Of a stretch of 64,000 nt of DNA, positions 9,154-17,556 are shown one piece after another. The position numbers and the translations under genes were made by a program. Each line of letters opens with the position of its first letter. Positions within the stretch are counted from its first letter, which is position 1. A model generated the notes under the pieces. It did no database searches and was not told the DNA's origin. It worked only from the letters and a program-made list of their open reading frames with translations. The stretch comes from Chitinophagaceae bacterium DXS (GTDB lineage: Bacteria > Bacteroidota > Bacteroidia > Chitinophagales > Chitinophagaceae), in contig CP128386.1 of assembly GCA_030345135.1 (NCBI GenBank), positions 6,153,327-6,217,326 on the forward strand, written 5' to 3'.

Positions 9154-10143
9154 ATGGAGCAAATCATACAAATAGATGAAGCGTTGGCCAATATTGATAA
9201 ATTGGTGAACAATATTGAAAGAGTAATTCGTGGCAAGCACAGACAAATTCAGTTTGTACTTACTGCGCTGCTGGCAAAGGGGCATGTACTTATGGAGGAC
9301 AATCCCGGTACCGGCAAAACCGTGATGGCAAAAACGCTTGCACAAAGTATTGCGAGCCGCCACAGTGAGCATGGCGTTAACTTCAAACGTATTCAGTTTA
9401 CGCCTGACTTGTTGCCGATGGATCTCCTCGGTTCTCATATTTACGACGAAGATCAAAAGGAGTTTATCTTCAAAAAAGGTCCTTTGTTCTGTAATGTATT
9501 GCTGGCGGATGAGATCAACCGTGCTTCTCCCAAAGTGCAATCAGCATTGCTGGAGTGTATGGCTGAAAACCAGATCACCATCGGTGAAACGACTTTTCCT
9601 CTGGAAAAATTATTCTTTACGATAGCCACGCAGAACCCGGTTGAGATGGAAGGAACCTATCCATTGCCTGCCGCACAGCTCGATCGTTTTTACATCAAGC
9701 TGACGTTTGGCTATGTGGATGAGGATACCGAGCTGGACATCTACAAAGATTATTTAGGCATACAAAACAATCTGCAACATATTGAGCAGGTGTTAAGCAT
9801 GGAAGAGATCCTGTTCCTGCAGGAAGAAGCTTCAAAAGTGTATGTTCATGATGAAATAATTGCAACAGCCCGCAATATTGTGTGGGATACAAGAAGACAC
9901 CCGGATATTACTTTAGGTGCTTCTACGCGTAGTGGTATTACCTTGCTGAAATGCTTAAAAGCTTATGCACTGGTAAAGGGACGCACATTTGTAACAGAAG
10001 ATGATCTGCAACAATTGGTTGGACCAGTTTTGGATCATCGCCTTATTTACAGAAACAGAGACGCAAAACATAAGGCCCTTCCTTCAATCCTTGACAAGGA
10101 ACTGAGCCGGCTGAGTAAGTTGAAGTTGCAAGCGACGGTTTAA
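9154..10143 (+). CDS. MoxR family AAA+ ATPase
   Basis: A 329-residue cytoplasmic ATPase. Walker A is DNPGTGKT (residues 49-56), Walker B is NVLLADE (114-120), and the MoxR-specific stretch ATQNPVEMEGTYPLPAAQ-LDRF is present, followed by the helical lid domain. MoxR proteins are proposed chaperones acting with DUF58, VWA or transglutaminase partners encoded beside them, which fits this operon. It starts 2 nt after the transglutaminase stop codon, so the two are probably translationally coupled. Confidence 0.93.
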   Translation: MEQIIQIDEALANIDKLVNNIERVIRGKHRQIQFVLTALLAKGHVLMEDNPGTGKTVMAKTLAQSIASRHSEHGVNFKRIQFTPDLLPMDLLGSHIYDEDQKEFIFKKGPLFCNVLLADEINRASPKVQSALLECMAENQITIGETTFPLEKLFFTIATQNPVEMEGTYPLPAAQLDRFYIKLTFGYVDEDTELDIYKDYLGIQNNLQHIEQVLSMEEILFLQEEASKVYVHDEIIATARNIVWDTRRHPDITLGASTRSGITLLKCLKAYALVKGRTFVTEDDLQQLVGPVLDHRLIYRNRDAKHKALPSILDKELSRLSKLKLQATV

Positions 10144-10278
10144 TTATCAATTGAAAATTGATAATTGACAATTGAAAATGGGAAGTCGCTTATGCAGTGC
10201 TTAAGCCGATGGTTTATGCGATGTAATAGTTTGGGGGTAAATAGCTAATAGCTGAAAGCTGACTGCTGAAAGCTCATT
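10143..10278. repeat. AATTG and AGCT heptad arrays
   Basis: The spacer opens with a perfect 10-bp hairpin, ATTATCAATT (10143-10152) with AATTGATAAT (10156-10165). This is also a run of heptads TCAATTG/AAAATTG/ATAATTG/ACAATTG. A second heptad array (TAGCTAA, TAGCTGA, AAGCTGA type) occupies 10240-10276 and ends 6 nt before the next start codon. There is no T run, so the hairpin is not scored as a terminator. Confidence 0.7.
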
Positions 10279-10282
10279 AAAG

Positions 10283-12343
10283 ATGCAACAAAAGATTAGA
10301 AATATAATGGTCCGAATAAAGGCTGGAAATGTTTGCATGATTTGTTGTTATGCGATGTTAACCTTATGCCTTGGCATTCAGTTTTCTTATGGGCAGGGTA
10401 ATGATGCTGCACGTTATGAAATTGATGCGAAGCGTATTGGTGTGAGTATGACTGATAAAGACGCGTTGCCACGCAGCCGCGAGTTCATCCGGCTGGATAG
10501 CACTTATTATGTCGGCTGGATGTATGAAGGCGTTTACAAATATGACAGAAGTGCTGATTACGCTGGCTACAAAAACGCCATACCTGCTTTGCAAAAGGCG
10601 TTGCATTTAATGGATAAGGACTTTGGTAGTACACTGAAGAACATGTATTCCTCTATCGTATTCTTTGCATCCAATGTTCAGCGCTACCAGGATCTGTTCG
10701 CTATTACAAATGCATTACAGGCCTGCTACGACAACCTGGAAATGCCTGATTCTGTAATGGCACTTTTGGATAAGATCGATTCTTATCGTTTCCGTAAAGA
10801 TTATTTTGGTGTGTATTACCACCGCGCCTGGACGTATCACCGCAATCGTTTTTATACTGCAAAAGATCATCCTTTTTTAGAAAACTCCATCGAAGCAAAC
10901 GAGAAGAAAGCTTTTGACTGGTGTTACAGAGGCTTTGGATTTATAAGCCGGTATAAGGACGAGAATGATCAGTGGTTCGGTCCGATGCAGGCACAAAACG
11001 ATAAGCAGGTAATTTATCACTATCTCGCTTTATTGCATTGCTATAATAAGAACTACGACAGCAGTGAATATTATTATCGTAAGCTGGAAGAGGGTGGGGG
11101 CATTAGCTATAATAACTACGCCAATATGCAGCATGAGATAGGAAAATTTGCAAACGCTATTCAGTATTTCAATATGGATCTGAATAAAAGCTACCTGCGA
11201 ATGCTGCGTGAGCCTTATTATTATTTGCCCGAACTACACGTTTATGGCGGCCGCACAAAAGAAGCCATTGGCATGTGCCAACAAATTATTCAGAACGTTG
11301 GATCGACACCCGGATTCGGATGGTATAATATCGCTTTAGGAAGAAGTTATTTGTATGATGGCCAGTTAGACAGTTGTGAAATAGCACTGGATAAAGCAGC
11401 CAACTTTAAAGAAATGCATATTGGTACAACACTTACACAAAGCCAGTATGATTTTTCAATCAACTTGTTAAAAGTTGAGTTGATAGACAGAAAGATCTCC
11501 CAGATCAAATTTTTAGATAAAGGTTGGTGGTATTCTCCTGCTGCTTTGTATAAGATTGCTGCGTTGAAAGTTGAAAAGATGATGGCTGAGTATGTAGTGG
11601 TGAACGAACTGGCTTATAACCCTGAACGCAACAGGCTGGTATATGATCTGTTTTGCGGTGAAGCTACGACTAGTTACGATGAAGCCTGGTACCTGCTGAA
11701 AGAGTTTAGTCCTAAGTATTTTCAAAAGAAATATGAAACGTACCAGCAACAGGATCCAAGAGCGAATGTGCAACGTTACTTTAAATTGTTTACCGCCAAC
11801 TTCAAATGGGAGGGAGGTAATAAGCAAGGCGCAAAAGACGATTACGAAAATTTACTGCGAACAACTGTCGCAGATACAGCCAACGAAAAGTTGTTTGTCG
11901 GGCGATTATATGAAGGTCTAAGCAAAGCCTTTAAGAAAGATGGCCGGGCAAGTACATATAGCCTGTACCGTAATGGCATGGTTGAGAATTATCCGCAACT
12001 GGTTCCATTTTCGGGTGTAACAATGAATATGATACTAAACACAAACGGGGAAAATGATGCGGTTACGCAACAAATAATAAAAGATATTAAGAATACTGAT
12101 ATCAATTGGGTAACCCAAAGCGATGGTTACACACCTTCAGCTACAGTTACCTTCAACAAGAAAGGAAACAAATATGAGGCTGTTATCAATGTTCGCAGTT
12201 CTTCCGGTAAAGCTGTTGTAACCAATGAACGATTGATCTTTGGAAAAGCTGACGGAGTGGGAAGTGAGCTTGCGCTTCGTTTTTTTGGCAAAGGAGGAAG
12301 CCTGGTATTTGAACCGCCTGTAATGCCGGAGAAAAAATCGTAA
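10283..12343 (+). CDS. Exported repeat (TPR-like) protein of unknown function
   Basis: A 686-residue protein with an N-terminal signal sequence ending near YGQG (about residue 38). The body is alpha-helical and rich in aromatic residues, with stretches that read like tetratricopeptide repeats (for example IPALQKALHLMDKDFG, NALQACYDNLEM, NSIEANEKKAFDWCYRG, GQLDSCEIALDKAANF). I recognise no catalytic motif. It follows the MoxR operon on the same strand after a 139-nt repeat-filled gap, so it may be transcribed with it and could be a periplasmic partner, as secreted TPR proteins often accompany MoxR clusters. That link is contextual only. A strong terminator follows. Confidence 0.8.
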   Translation: MQQKIRNIMVRIKAGNVCMICCYAMLTLCLGIQFSYGQGNDAARYEIDAKRIGVSMTDKDALPRSREFIRLDSTYYVGWMYEGVYKYDRSADYAGYKNAIPALQKALHLMDKDFGSTLKNMYSSIVFFASNVQRYQDLFAITNALQACYDNLEMPDSVMALLDKIDSYRFRKDYFGVYYHRAWTYHRNRFYTAKDHPFLENSIEANEKKAFDWCYRGFGFISRYKDENDQWFGPMQAQNDKQVIYHYLALLHCYNKNYDSSEYYYRKLEEGGGISYNNYANMQHEIGKFANAIQYFNMDLNKSYLRMLREPYYYLPELHVYGGRTKEAIGMCQQIIQNVGSTPGFGWYNIALGRSYLYDGQLDSCEIALDKAANFKEMHIGTTLTQSQYDFSINLLKVELIDRKISQIKFLDKGWWYSPAALYKIAALKVEKMMAEYVVVNELAYNPERNRLVYDLFCGEATTSYDEAWYLLKEFSPKYFQKKYETYQQQDPRANVQRYFKLFTANFKWEGGNKQGAKDDYENLLRTTVADTANEKLFVGRLYEGLSKAFKKDGRASTYSLYRNGMVENYPQLVPFSGVTMNMILNTNGENDAVTQQIIKDIKNTDINWVTQSDGYTPSATVTFNKKGNKYEAVINVRSSSGKAVVTNERLIFGKADGVGSELALRFFGKGGSLVFEPPVMPEKKS

Positions 12344-12370
12344 TAATACTCACTGAACAGAAATACAATA

Positions 12371-12408
12371 AAAACCTGATGTTGCTATAAGGCAGCACCA
12401 GGTTTTTT
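12371..12408 (+). terminator. Intrinsic terminator
   Basis: AACCTGATGTTGC (12373-12385) pairs with GCAGCACCAGGTT (12392-12404), with G-U wobbles, followed by a T tract. It ends the MoxR-cluster transcript. Confidence 0.75.
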
Positions 12409-12477
12409 AGTTGGTGCAATAAGGGTGATATTGATACTTGAATTGAAGAGGATGTCGAAATCTTTATTTAAACCGCT

Positions 12478-12864
12478 TTATTTCTGCTCAACCAAAGCGG
12501 TTGATTCTTGCAGGGCGTTACTCACCATCTCATGCAGCGTGCTGATGTCAAACGGCTTTTGTAAAAAATGATCGGCTGTCGCTTCCCTCGCAAGGTTTTC
12601 TATATTGTTGTTAGCACTAAAAAAGATCACGGGAATGTGCTTCGTCTCTTTATCGGCTTTAATCAATTGCGTTGCCTTGATGCCTCCAATGTCCGGAATC
12701 CAGTTATCCATAAGTATAACATCCGGTTGAAATGTTTTTACCTTCTGAAGTATATCTATACAATTTGTCTGGGTAATTATGTCAAACCCTTTGCTTTTCA
12801 ATATGATGGCACAAACCTCCAGTATATCAGGATCGTCATCAAAAATTGCCACTCGTTTACGCAT
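12478..12864 (-). CDS. Stand-alone response regulator receiver domain
   Basis: A 128-residue CheY-like protein with no output domain. The acidic pocket is D9-D10-D11, the phospho-acceptor is Asp53 in ILMDNWIPD, the switch Ser83 lies in IFFSANN and the conserved Lys103 is in LQKPF. All expected receiver residues are present. No histidine kinase is adjacent, so it is probably served by a kinase encoded elsewhere. It is convergent with the upstream MoxR-cluster transcript. Confidence 0.9.
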   Translation of the reverse strand: MRKRVAIFDDDPDILEVCAIILKSKGFDIITQTNCIDILQKVKTFQPDVILMDNWIPDIGGIKATQLIKADKETKHIPVIFFSANNNIENLAREATADHFLQKPFDISTLHEMVSNALQESTALVEQK

Positions 12865-13198
12865 AAATGATCTAGTTTGTTACAGGAATACGATATATAT
12901 GTGGTTTTTTTTCCACATAAGCAGTATTTTCTAAACCACATATTATGTATGAGCATCAGAGATTTGAGTTTTTAAAGCGCCGTGTGACGGTATATAAATA
13001 CCTCTAATGTCTCTTTTTTTTAATGCTGCCAACTATAAAAGGGTGTTTAGTAATGTATATTCCACAAATATTATGCAGCATTCTCAGGTCAACTTTCGAA
13101 CAGGTAAAAAATAGGTGAAAGAAATAGTATAGCCTGTGGTATTTTCTAAAGTACCCTGAAAGCGTATTCGCGGAAAGCAGTACGCTAAAATCCAGTAT
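12865..13198. other. Intergenic stretch without recognised gene
   Basis: This is 334 bases of AT-rich sequence with no coding pattern. It contains a small hairpin, TATGTGG (12898-12904) with CCACATA (12913-12919) around an all-T loop, 34 bases upstream of the receiver gene. AACCACATATTATGT just downstream repeats the arm. It could be an operator or leader structure; there is no other support. Confidence 0.4.
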
Positions 13199-13900
13199 TT
13201 ATAAGGACATTCCGCCATCAACCGTAATAACCTGGCCGGTAATAAACGTGTTGGTCATAAGCTGAATAATAATTTTCGCTATATCATTTGCCGTTCCAAT
13301 CCGGCCAACCGGCGATGATTCCGCATATTGATTGAAGGTTGCGATTCTGACCTCTTCGGGCAAAAAGTTCCACCATGGCGTATCAATCACCCCGGGTGAC
13401 ACCGCATTTACTCTCGTCGGCTTCAGTTCTTTGGCAAGAATGGGAACAACAGCTTCCAGGGCAGCATTGATAGCCGCGAGGCCCGCGACTCCTGGCACAC
13501 GTGCATGCGCACTTACTGCCGTAATAAAACATACACTGCCGCCTGGTACAAGGTGTGGCAAGGCAGCTTTTAGCGTTTGCAGTTGGGGAAATAGTTTTTC
13601 TTCAAAACCTGCACGTAACTGCGAAAGGTCAAGATCTTTAAAAAATCCGCCGCCTTTGGCTCCGCTTAATGCAAGCAAAAGGTGGTCGATGTTGCCCGTC
13701 GTTTCCATAAATGATTTCAATGAGTTCCCGTCAGAAGAATCTATAGCGCTTCCCTTTACAGTTTCCGGGAGTTGAGACAGCGCTGCTTTCAATTTTTCTT
13801 CATTACGACCTGTAATAATAACTTCAACATTGCCTTCCGCAAGCATCTTCGCGGTTGCAAATCCAATTCCGGATGTGCCGCCTGCAATAACTACTTTCAT
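13199..13900 (-). CDS. Atypical short-chain dehydrogenase/reductase (SDR)
   Basis: A 233-residue Rossmann-fold protein with the SDR cofactor motif GGTSGIG at residues 7-13, an Arg after strand 2 (TGRNE, pointing to NADP preference) and the SDR C-terminal pattern VNAVSPGVIDTPWW, PVGRIGTANDIA and VDGG. The usual catalytic YxxxK is absent: the aligned region reads GLAAINAALEA (residues 140-150), with Leu141 and Asn145 at the expected Tyr and Lys positions, and the usual catalytic Ser block reads ITAVSA. I recall an SDR subgroup with the same replacement, so this looks like a true subfamily rather than decay. An AraC-type regulator lies immediately upstream on the same strand. Confidence 0.88.
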   Translation of the reverse strand: MKVVIAGGTSGIGFATAKMLAEGNVEVIITGRNEEKLKAALSQLPETVKGSAIDSSDGNSLKSFMETTGNIDHLLLALSGAKGGGFFKDLDLSQLRAGFEEKLFPQLQTLKAALPHLVPGGSVCFITAVSAHARVPGVAGLAAINAALEAVVPILAKELKPTRVNAVSPGVIDTPWWNFLPEEVRIATFNQYAESSPVGRIGTANDIAKIIIQLMTNTFITGQVITVDGGMSL

Positions 13901-13982
13901 ATTTATTTGATTTATAGCGTAAAACTAGCCGGCATGCTCCGGTAGGATTGTGCATTTCTTGCTGTTCGTTTTGCAATTCTTG

Positions 13983-14822
13983 CTATACAGGTTGAATGCC
14001 TATACAGATAGTCCGGTAATGTTGAGCATAGGGTTTGGAAGGAGTTATTCCGCTAAATTGCTCAAACCCGGGTATGCCTTGTATAATTTGATAGCCGCTG
14101 TCTTTCACCCACTTTTTCTTTACATACATGGCGTAGTCTGTTAACACCTTATAATTTCCCAATACGGGGATTTGTGCTATGGTGACTCCTCCAAGATTGT
14201 TGCAGACTTTGTCTTTTACCGGCCTGCTAACGCGGATGCCTGCCATATAGCGGCATTTGTCAAGCGGCGTTGAAAAAGGAGAGTCAAGAAAAACGCCGTA
14301 ATATTCGGGATGCCTGTATGAAAGTTCGTTTGCAAAAGCCCAGTTATGTAATTGATGAAAAGTTTTGATAATACCTTCCTCGTCATTCAGAAGTATAATT
14401 TCACCTGCGATTGCGAGCGGCGGTAATCTTGTTATTGAAACGGGATATTGTTGAACGTCCGGAGCGTATTCGTTGGTTCTGTCCTGTATGATTTGCAATG
14501 CTTGCTTACGGTATTCTGCTGCGGATGTATTGTACTTTGATTTGAAGGAGCGTGCAAAAACAGATTGGGAACTAAAGCCGCAGTCTATTGCAATTGCATA
14601 AATGGACTTGTCCGGATAAAACAAAAGCTCTTTGGTAGATTGTTCAAGGCGCAGGCGGATCAAATATTGCAGGGGTGGCTCACCAACATGCTCTTTGAAT
14701 AACCTGTGAAAATGATACGGTGAGTAATGGGCTTCGGCTGCAAGTTTTTCTAATGAAAGATTTTCTGTAAAGTGCTTGTGAATATAATGTAGTATATGTT
14801 TAATCGCTTCCACTAATAACAA
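13983..14822 (-). CDS. AraC family regulator with GyrI-like effector domain
   Basis: A 279-residue protein. Residues ~8-105 are the two helix-turn-helix motifs of AraC/XylS (LSLEKLAAEAHYSPYHFHRLFK, split here as one continuous domain; then IYAIAIDCGFSSQSVFARSFK). Residues ~125-279 resemble the GyrI-like/SOUL small-molecule-binding domain (IDRLPPLAIAGE-like IT-R-LPPLAIAGE, then YYGVFLDSP and CRYMAGIRV). This arrangement is typical of SoxS/Rob-like effector-responsive activators. It lies 82 nt upstream of the SDR gene in the same orientation, so the SDR is its most likely target or operon partner. Confidence 0.9.
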   Translation of the reverse strand: MLLVEAIKHILHYIHKHFTENLSLEKLAAEAHYSPYHFHRLFKEHVGEPPLQYLIRLRLEQSTKELLFYPDKSIYAIAIDCGFSSQSVFARSFKSKYNTSAAEYRKQALQIIQDRTNEYAPDVQQYPVSITRLPPLAIAGEIILLNDEEGIIKTFHQLHNWAFANELSYRHPEYYGVFLDSPFSTPLDKCRYMAGIRVSRPVKDKVCNNLGGVTIAQIPVLGNYKVLTDYAMYVKKKWVKDSGYQIIQGIPGFEQFSGITPSKPYAQHYRTICIGIQPV

Positions 14823-14888
14823 ATATAGGATGTTATTGGTGGAAGCGACTGGTATTGAACTGATCTTGTGTATTAACTTATCTGGCTG

Positions 14889-16403
14889 TTATTGAGAAAC
14901 TTCTTTATACAAGCCAATCTCACTGATTGTTGGATTCAATCTTGCGCCGGTTATTTTGAAACGTAACTTTTGTGCAGACAGTGCATCAAATTTGATGATA
15001 CGTTTATAACCGATAGTTGTTCCTTTTGCAACAGTTTTCCATTCGTTGTTAATAAATGCTTCCAGTTCGAATGATTCAACTCTTTGTCCTATTGCAATAT
15101 TTTCCTGCAACTGTAGTAAGTTAAATTCTTTTGCAGCAGGAAGGCTGATTTCAAAAATTGCGGTTGATTGATTTTTGTCTGCCTGCCAGTAAGTATCATA
15201 CTTACTATCAGTAATGCTTTTTACCTGTTTGCCATTAACGCTCACAGCAGCTCCCTTTAGAATATTATTGCCGAAGCTTTTATCTCTTAATGCTTTCCAG
15301 CCTTGAAGATTCTTGACATCGCTGTCGCTTAGCAATCCTCTTTTGTCAGGGGGAATATTCAGCAGCAATACGCCATTACGTCCAACAGATGCGTAATAGA
15401 TATCCATCAGTTTTTCAGGTGACTTTACTTTGCTGTCTTCGTTTTCATGATAGAACCAACCTGGCCTGATCGAAACATCTGTTTCCGCAGGGTACCAAAC
15501 CAATCCTTTTGCTTTGGTGATCTTGTCCCTGCCGCCAATGTCATCGCCGGTCATATCCCCGGAAGGTTTAAATGCAAGGTCTTTTTGAGAACCCGCACTA
15601 ATGGCGCTTTGGTCGAGATTGTTAGCAGGCACTACGCTCCATTCTGTTTCACGACCGTAGCCGGATTCTGTGCCAACCCATCTTACATCCGGTCCCATAA
15701 TAGCAATTACTGCTTGTGGCTGCAGTTTACGAATGAGGTTATACCATCTGTCAAAATCATATACCTGCTTTTTGCCGTTAGGACCTTCGCCATTTGCTCC
15801 ATCAAACCAAACTTCGTCAACCCGCCCATAGTTAGTGAGTAATTCAGTGAGCTGGTTTACAAAATAAGTGTTGTACTCTTCAGTTCCATATTTGGGATTG
15901 TTTCTGTCCCATGGTGATAAATAAACACCGAAGCCAATGCCGTATTGTTTGCATGCATCGGAGACTTCTTTAACCACATCTCCCTTGCCATTTTTCCAGG
16001 GACTGCTTTTTACGGAGTGATCCGTGTATTTGCTTGGCCACAAGCAAAATCCATCATGATGTTTTGCAGTGATGATCACTTGTTTAATGCCGGCCTCTTT
16101 GCAAGTGCGAACCCATTGTTTGGCATCCAGTTGAGTAGGATTAAATATTGCCGGGTCTTCTTTTCCATCGCCCCATTCCCTTCCTGTAAATGTATTTACG
16201 CCGAAGTGGAAGAATGCTGTCAGTTCAAGTTGTTGCCAACGGAGCTGCCTTGCCGTAGGAATTACATTGGCAGCCTTTGATACGATTTGTTCTTCTGTGT
16301 CTGTGGGCTGAATGATGGCATAATTTGATTTTGATTGCGAAATAGCCGCAGTAGTCATTATACTACATAAAGCAATGCCCGTAATAATTTTACTTGTTTG
16401 CAT
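14889..16403 (-). CDS. Alpha-L-fucosidase, GH29 family
   Basis: A 504-residue enzyme starting at the ATG at 16403, which begins a signal peptide (MQTSKIITGIALCSIMTTAA); in-frame codons further upstream are not needed. The catalytic barrel shows the GH29 hallmarks FFHFGVNTFTGREWG, KQVIITAKHHDGFCLWPS, GIGFGVYLSPWD and the nucleophile Asp201 in VDEVWFDGANG. A C-terminal beta-sandwich (about residues 360-504) resembles a discoidin/F5-8C-type carbohydrate-binding module. It would release terminal fucose from glycans in the periplasm or at the surface. It lies downstream of the SusC/SusD pair on the same strand but beyond a repeat array and a terminator, so it may have its own promoter. Confidence 0.92.
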   Translation of the reverse strand: MQTSKIITGIALCSIMTTAAISQSKSNYAIIQPTDTEEQIVSKAANVIPTARQLRWQQLELTAFFHFGVNTFTGREWGDGKEDPAIFNPTQLDAKQWVRTCKEAGIKQVIITAKHHDGFCLWPSKYTDHSVKSSPWKNGKGDVVKEVSDACKQYGIGFGVYLSPWDRNNPKYGTEEYNTYFVNQLTELLTNYGRVDEVWFDGANGEGPNGKKQVYDFDRWYNLIRKLQPQAVIAIMGPDVRWVGTESGYGRETEWSVVPANNLDQSAISAGSQKDLAFKPSGDMTGDDIGGRDKITKAKGLVWYPAETDVSIRPGWFYHENEDSKVKSPEKLMDIYYASVGRNGVLLLNIPPDKRGLLSDSDVKNLQGWKALRDKSFGNNILKGAAVSVNGKQVKSITDSKYDTYWQADKNQSTAIFEISLPAAKEFNLLQLQENIAIGQRVESFELEAFINNEWKTVAKGTTIGYKRIIKFDALSAQKLRFKITGARLNPTISEIGLYKEVSQ

Positions 16404-16560
16404 TATTGTTTTTCTTTTTAAATCAGGTCTAAAATGCTGTTGCGACTTGCAGTTAAATTGCTTTATCACATGGCCGCGCGTTCGACAAAATAAGAAGAAT
16501 AAAACATTCCCCAGTTGCTCGATTTTAGCAAAGAATTGGTGATAAGTGAGAATGTCGCAA

Positions 16561-16600
16561 ATAAAAAGACCGCCTCAATTGCTGAGACGGTCATGTTTTT
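16561..16600. terminator. Bidirectional terminator beyond the 114-bp array
   Basis: GACCGCCTCA (16568-16577) pairs with TGAGACGGTC (16583-16592). Read on the minus strand the arms pair with a wobble and are followed by TTTTTAT; on the plus strand a T run also follows. It is the nearest clear terminator downstream of the SusC/SusD operon, nearly 1 kb past the susD stop codon. Confidence 0.7.
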
Positions 16601-16633
16601 TCTCGCGGTAATGTTTCACGCAATTAGGTAAAA

Positions 16634-17533
16634 GTTTCACGCAACGAACGCCAAGAAGCAACGACGCAACGCCGGATATCCAAATGTTTAAAGTCTTATC
16701 GTCGCGCCGCCGCCCCGCCGCGCCCGCTGCGAGAAAAGAAAAAGGTTTCACGCAACGAACGCCAAGAAGCAGCGACGCAGCGATATTTATTAAGTTGAAA
16801 CGTCTAAAAACTTATCGTCGCGCCGCCGCCCCGCCGCGCCCGCCGCGAGAAAAGAAAAGGTTTCACGCAACGACCGCAAAGGAGCAACGACGCAACGCCA
16901 ACTATTTGAATTAATGCACTTAAAGTTTCGCTGCGCCGCCGCCCCGCCGCGAGAAAAGAAAAAGGTTTCACGCAACGAACGCAAAGGAGCAACGACGCAA
17001 CGCCAACTATTTGAGTTGATGCACTTAAAGTTTCGCTGCGCCGCCGCCCCGCTGTGCCCGCCGCGAGAAAAGAAGAAGGTTTCACGCAACGATCGCCAAG
17101 GAGCAACGACGCAACGCCAACTATTTGAATTAATGCACTTAAAGTTTCGCTGCGCCGCCGCCCCGCCGCGCCCGCCGCGAGAAAAGAAGAAAATTTCACG
17201 CAACGATCGCTAAGAAGCAGCGACGCAACGATATTTATTAAGTTGAAACGTCTAAGAACTTATCGCTGCGCCGCCGCCCCGCCGTGCCAGTCGCGAGAAA
17301 AGAAAAAGGTTTCACTCAACGATCGCCAAGAAGCAGCGACGCAACGGTATTTATTAAGTTGAAACTTCTAAAAACTTATCGCCGCGCCGCCGCCTCGCCG
17401 TGCCCGCCGCGAGAAAAGAAGAAAATTTCACGCAACGATCGCCAAGAAGCAGCGACGCAATGGTATTTATTAAGTTGAAACGTCTAAGAACTTATCGCCG
17501 CGCCGCCGCCCTGCCGCGTCCGCTGCGTGAAAC
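16634..17533. repeat. Eight-unit tandem array of ~105-116 bp GC-rich units
   Basis: Units begin at 16634, 16745, 16860, 16965, 17079, 17193, 17309 and 17425, each opening with TTTCACGCAACGA (one unit has TTTCACTCAACGA). Each unit ends in a GC-rich block (CGCCGCCGCCCCGCCG) and GCGAGAAAAGAA. The middle segment exists in three versions. Unit 1 has one of its own, units 2 and 6-8 share 'atatttattaagttgaaac', and units 3-5 share 'ccaactatttga'. Open frames through the array merely translate the repeat and are not genes. Related single or partial units occur near 43130, 43285, 47140 and 49805-49890. Confidence 0.9.
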
Positions 17534-17556
17534 AACAGACGCCCAGGCGTGAAATA

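Noticed and set aside
10143-10165. Perfect hairpin after moxR as a terminator
   Set aside because: It is all A/T-rich heptad sequence with no T tract, so it is more likely part of the repeat array.
16684-17478. Open frames of 60-137 codons on both strands in the GC-rich array
   Set aside because: They only translate the tandem units, occur in several frames at once and have no start signals.
16634-17533. CRISPR-like array
   Set aside because: The repeats are over 100 bp, the intervening segments are themselves repeated among units, and no cas gene is present.
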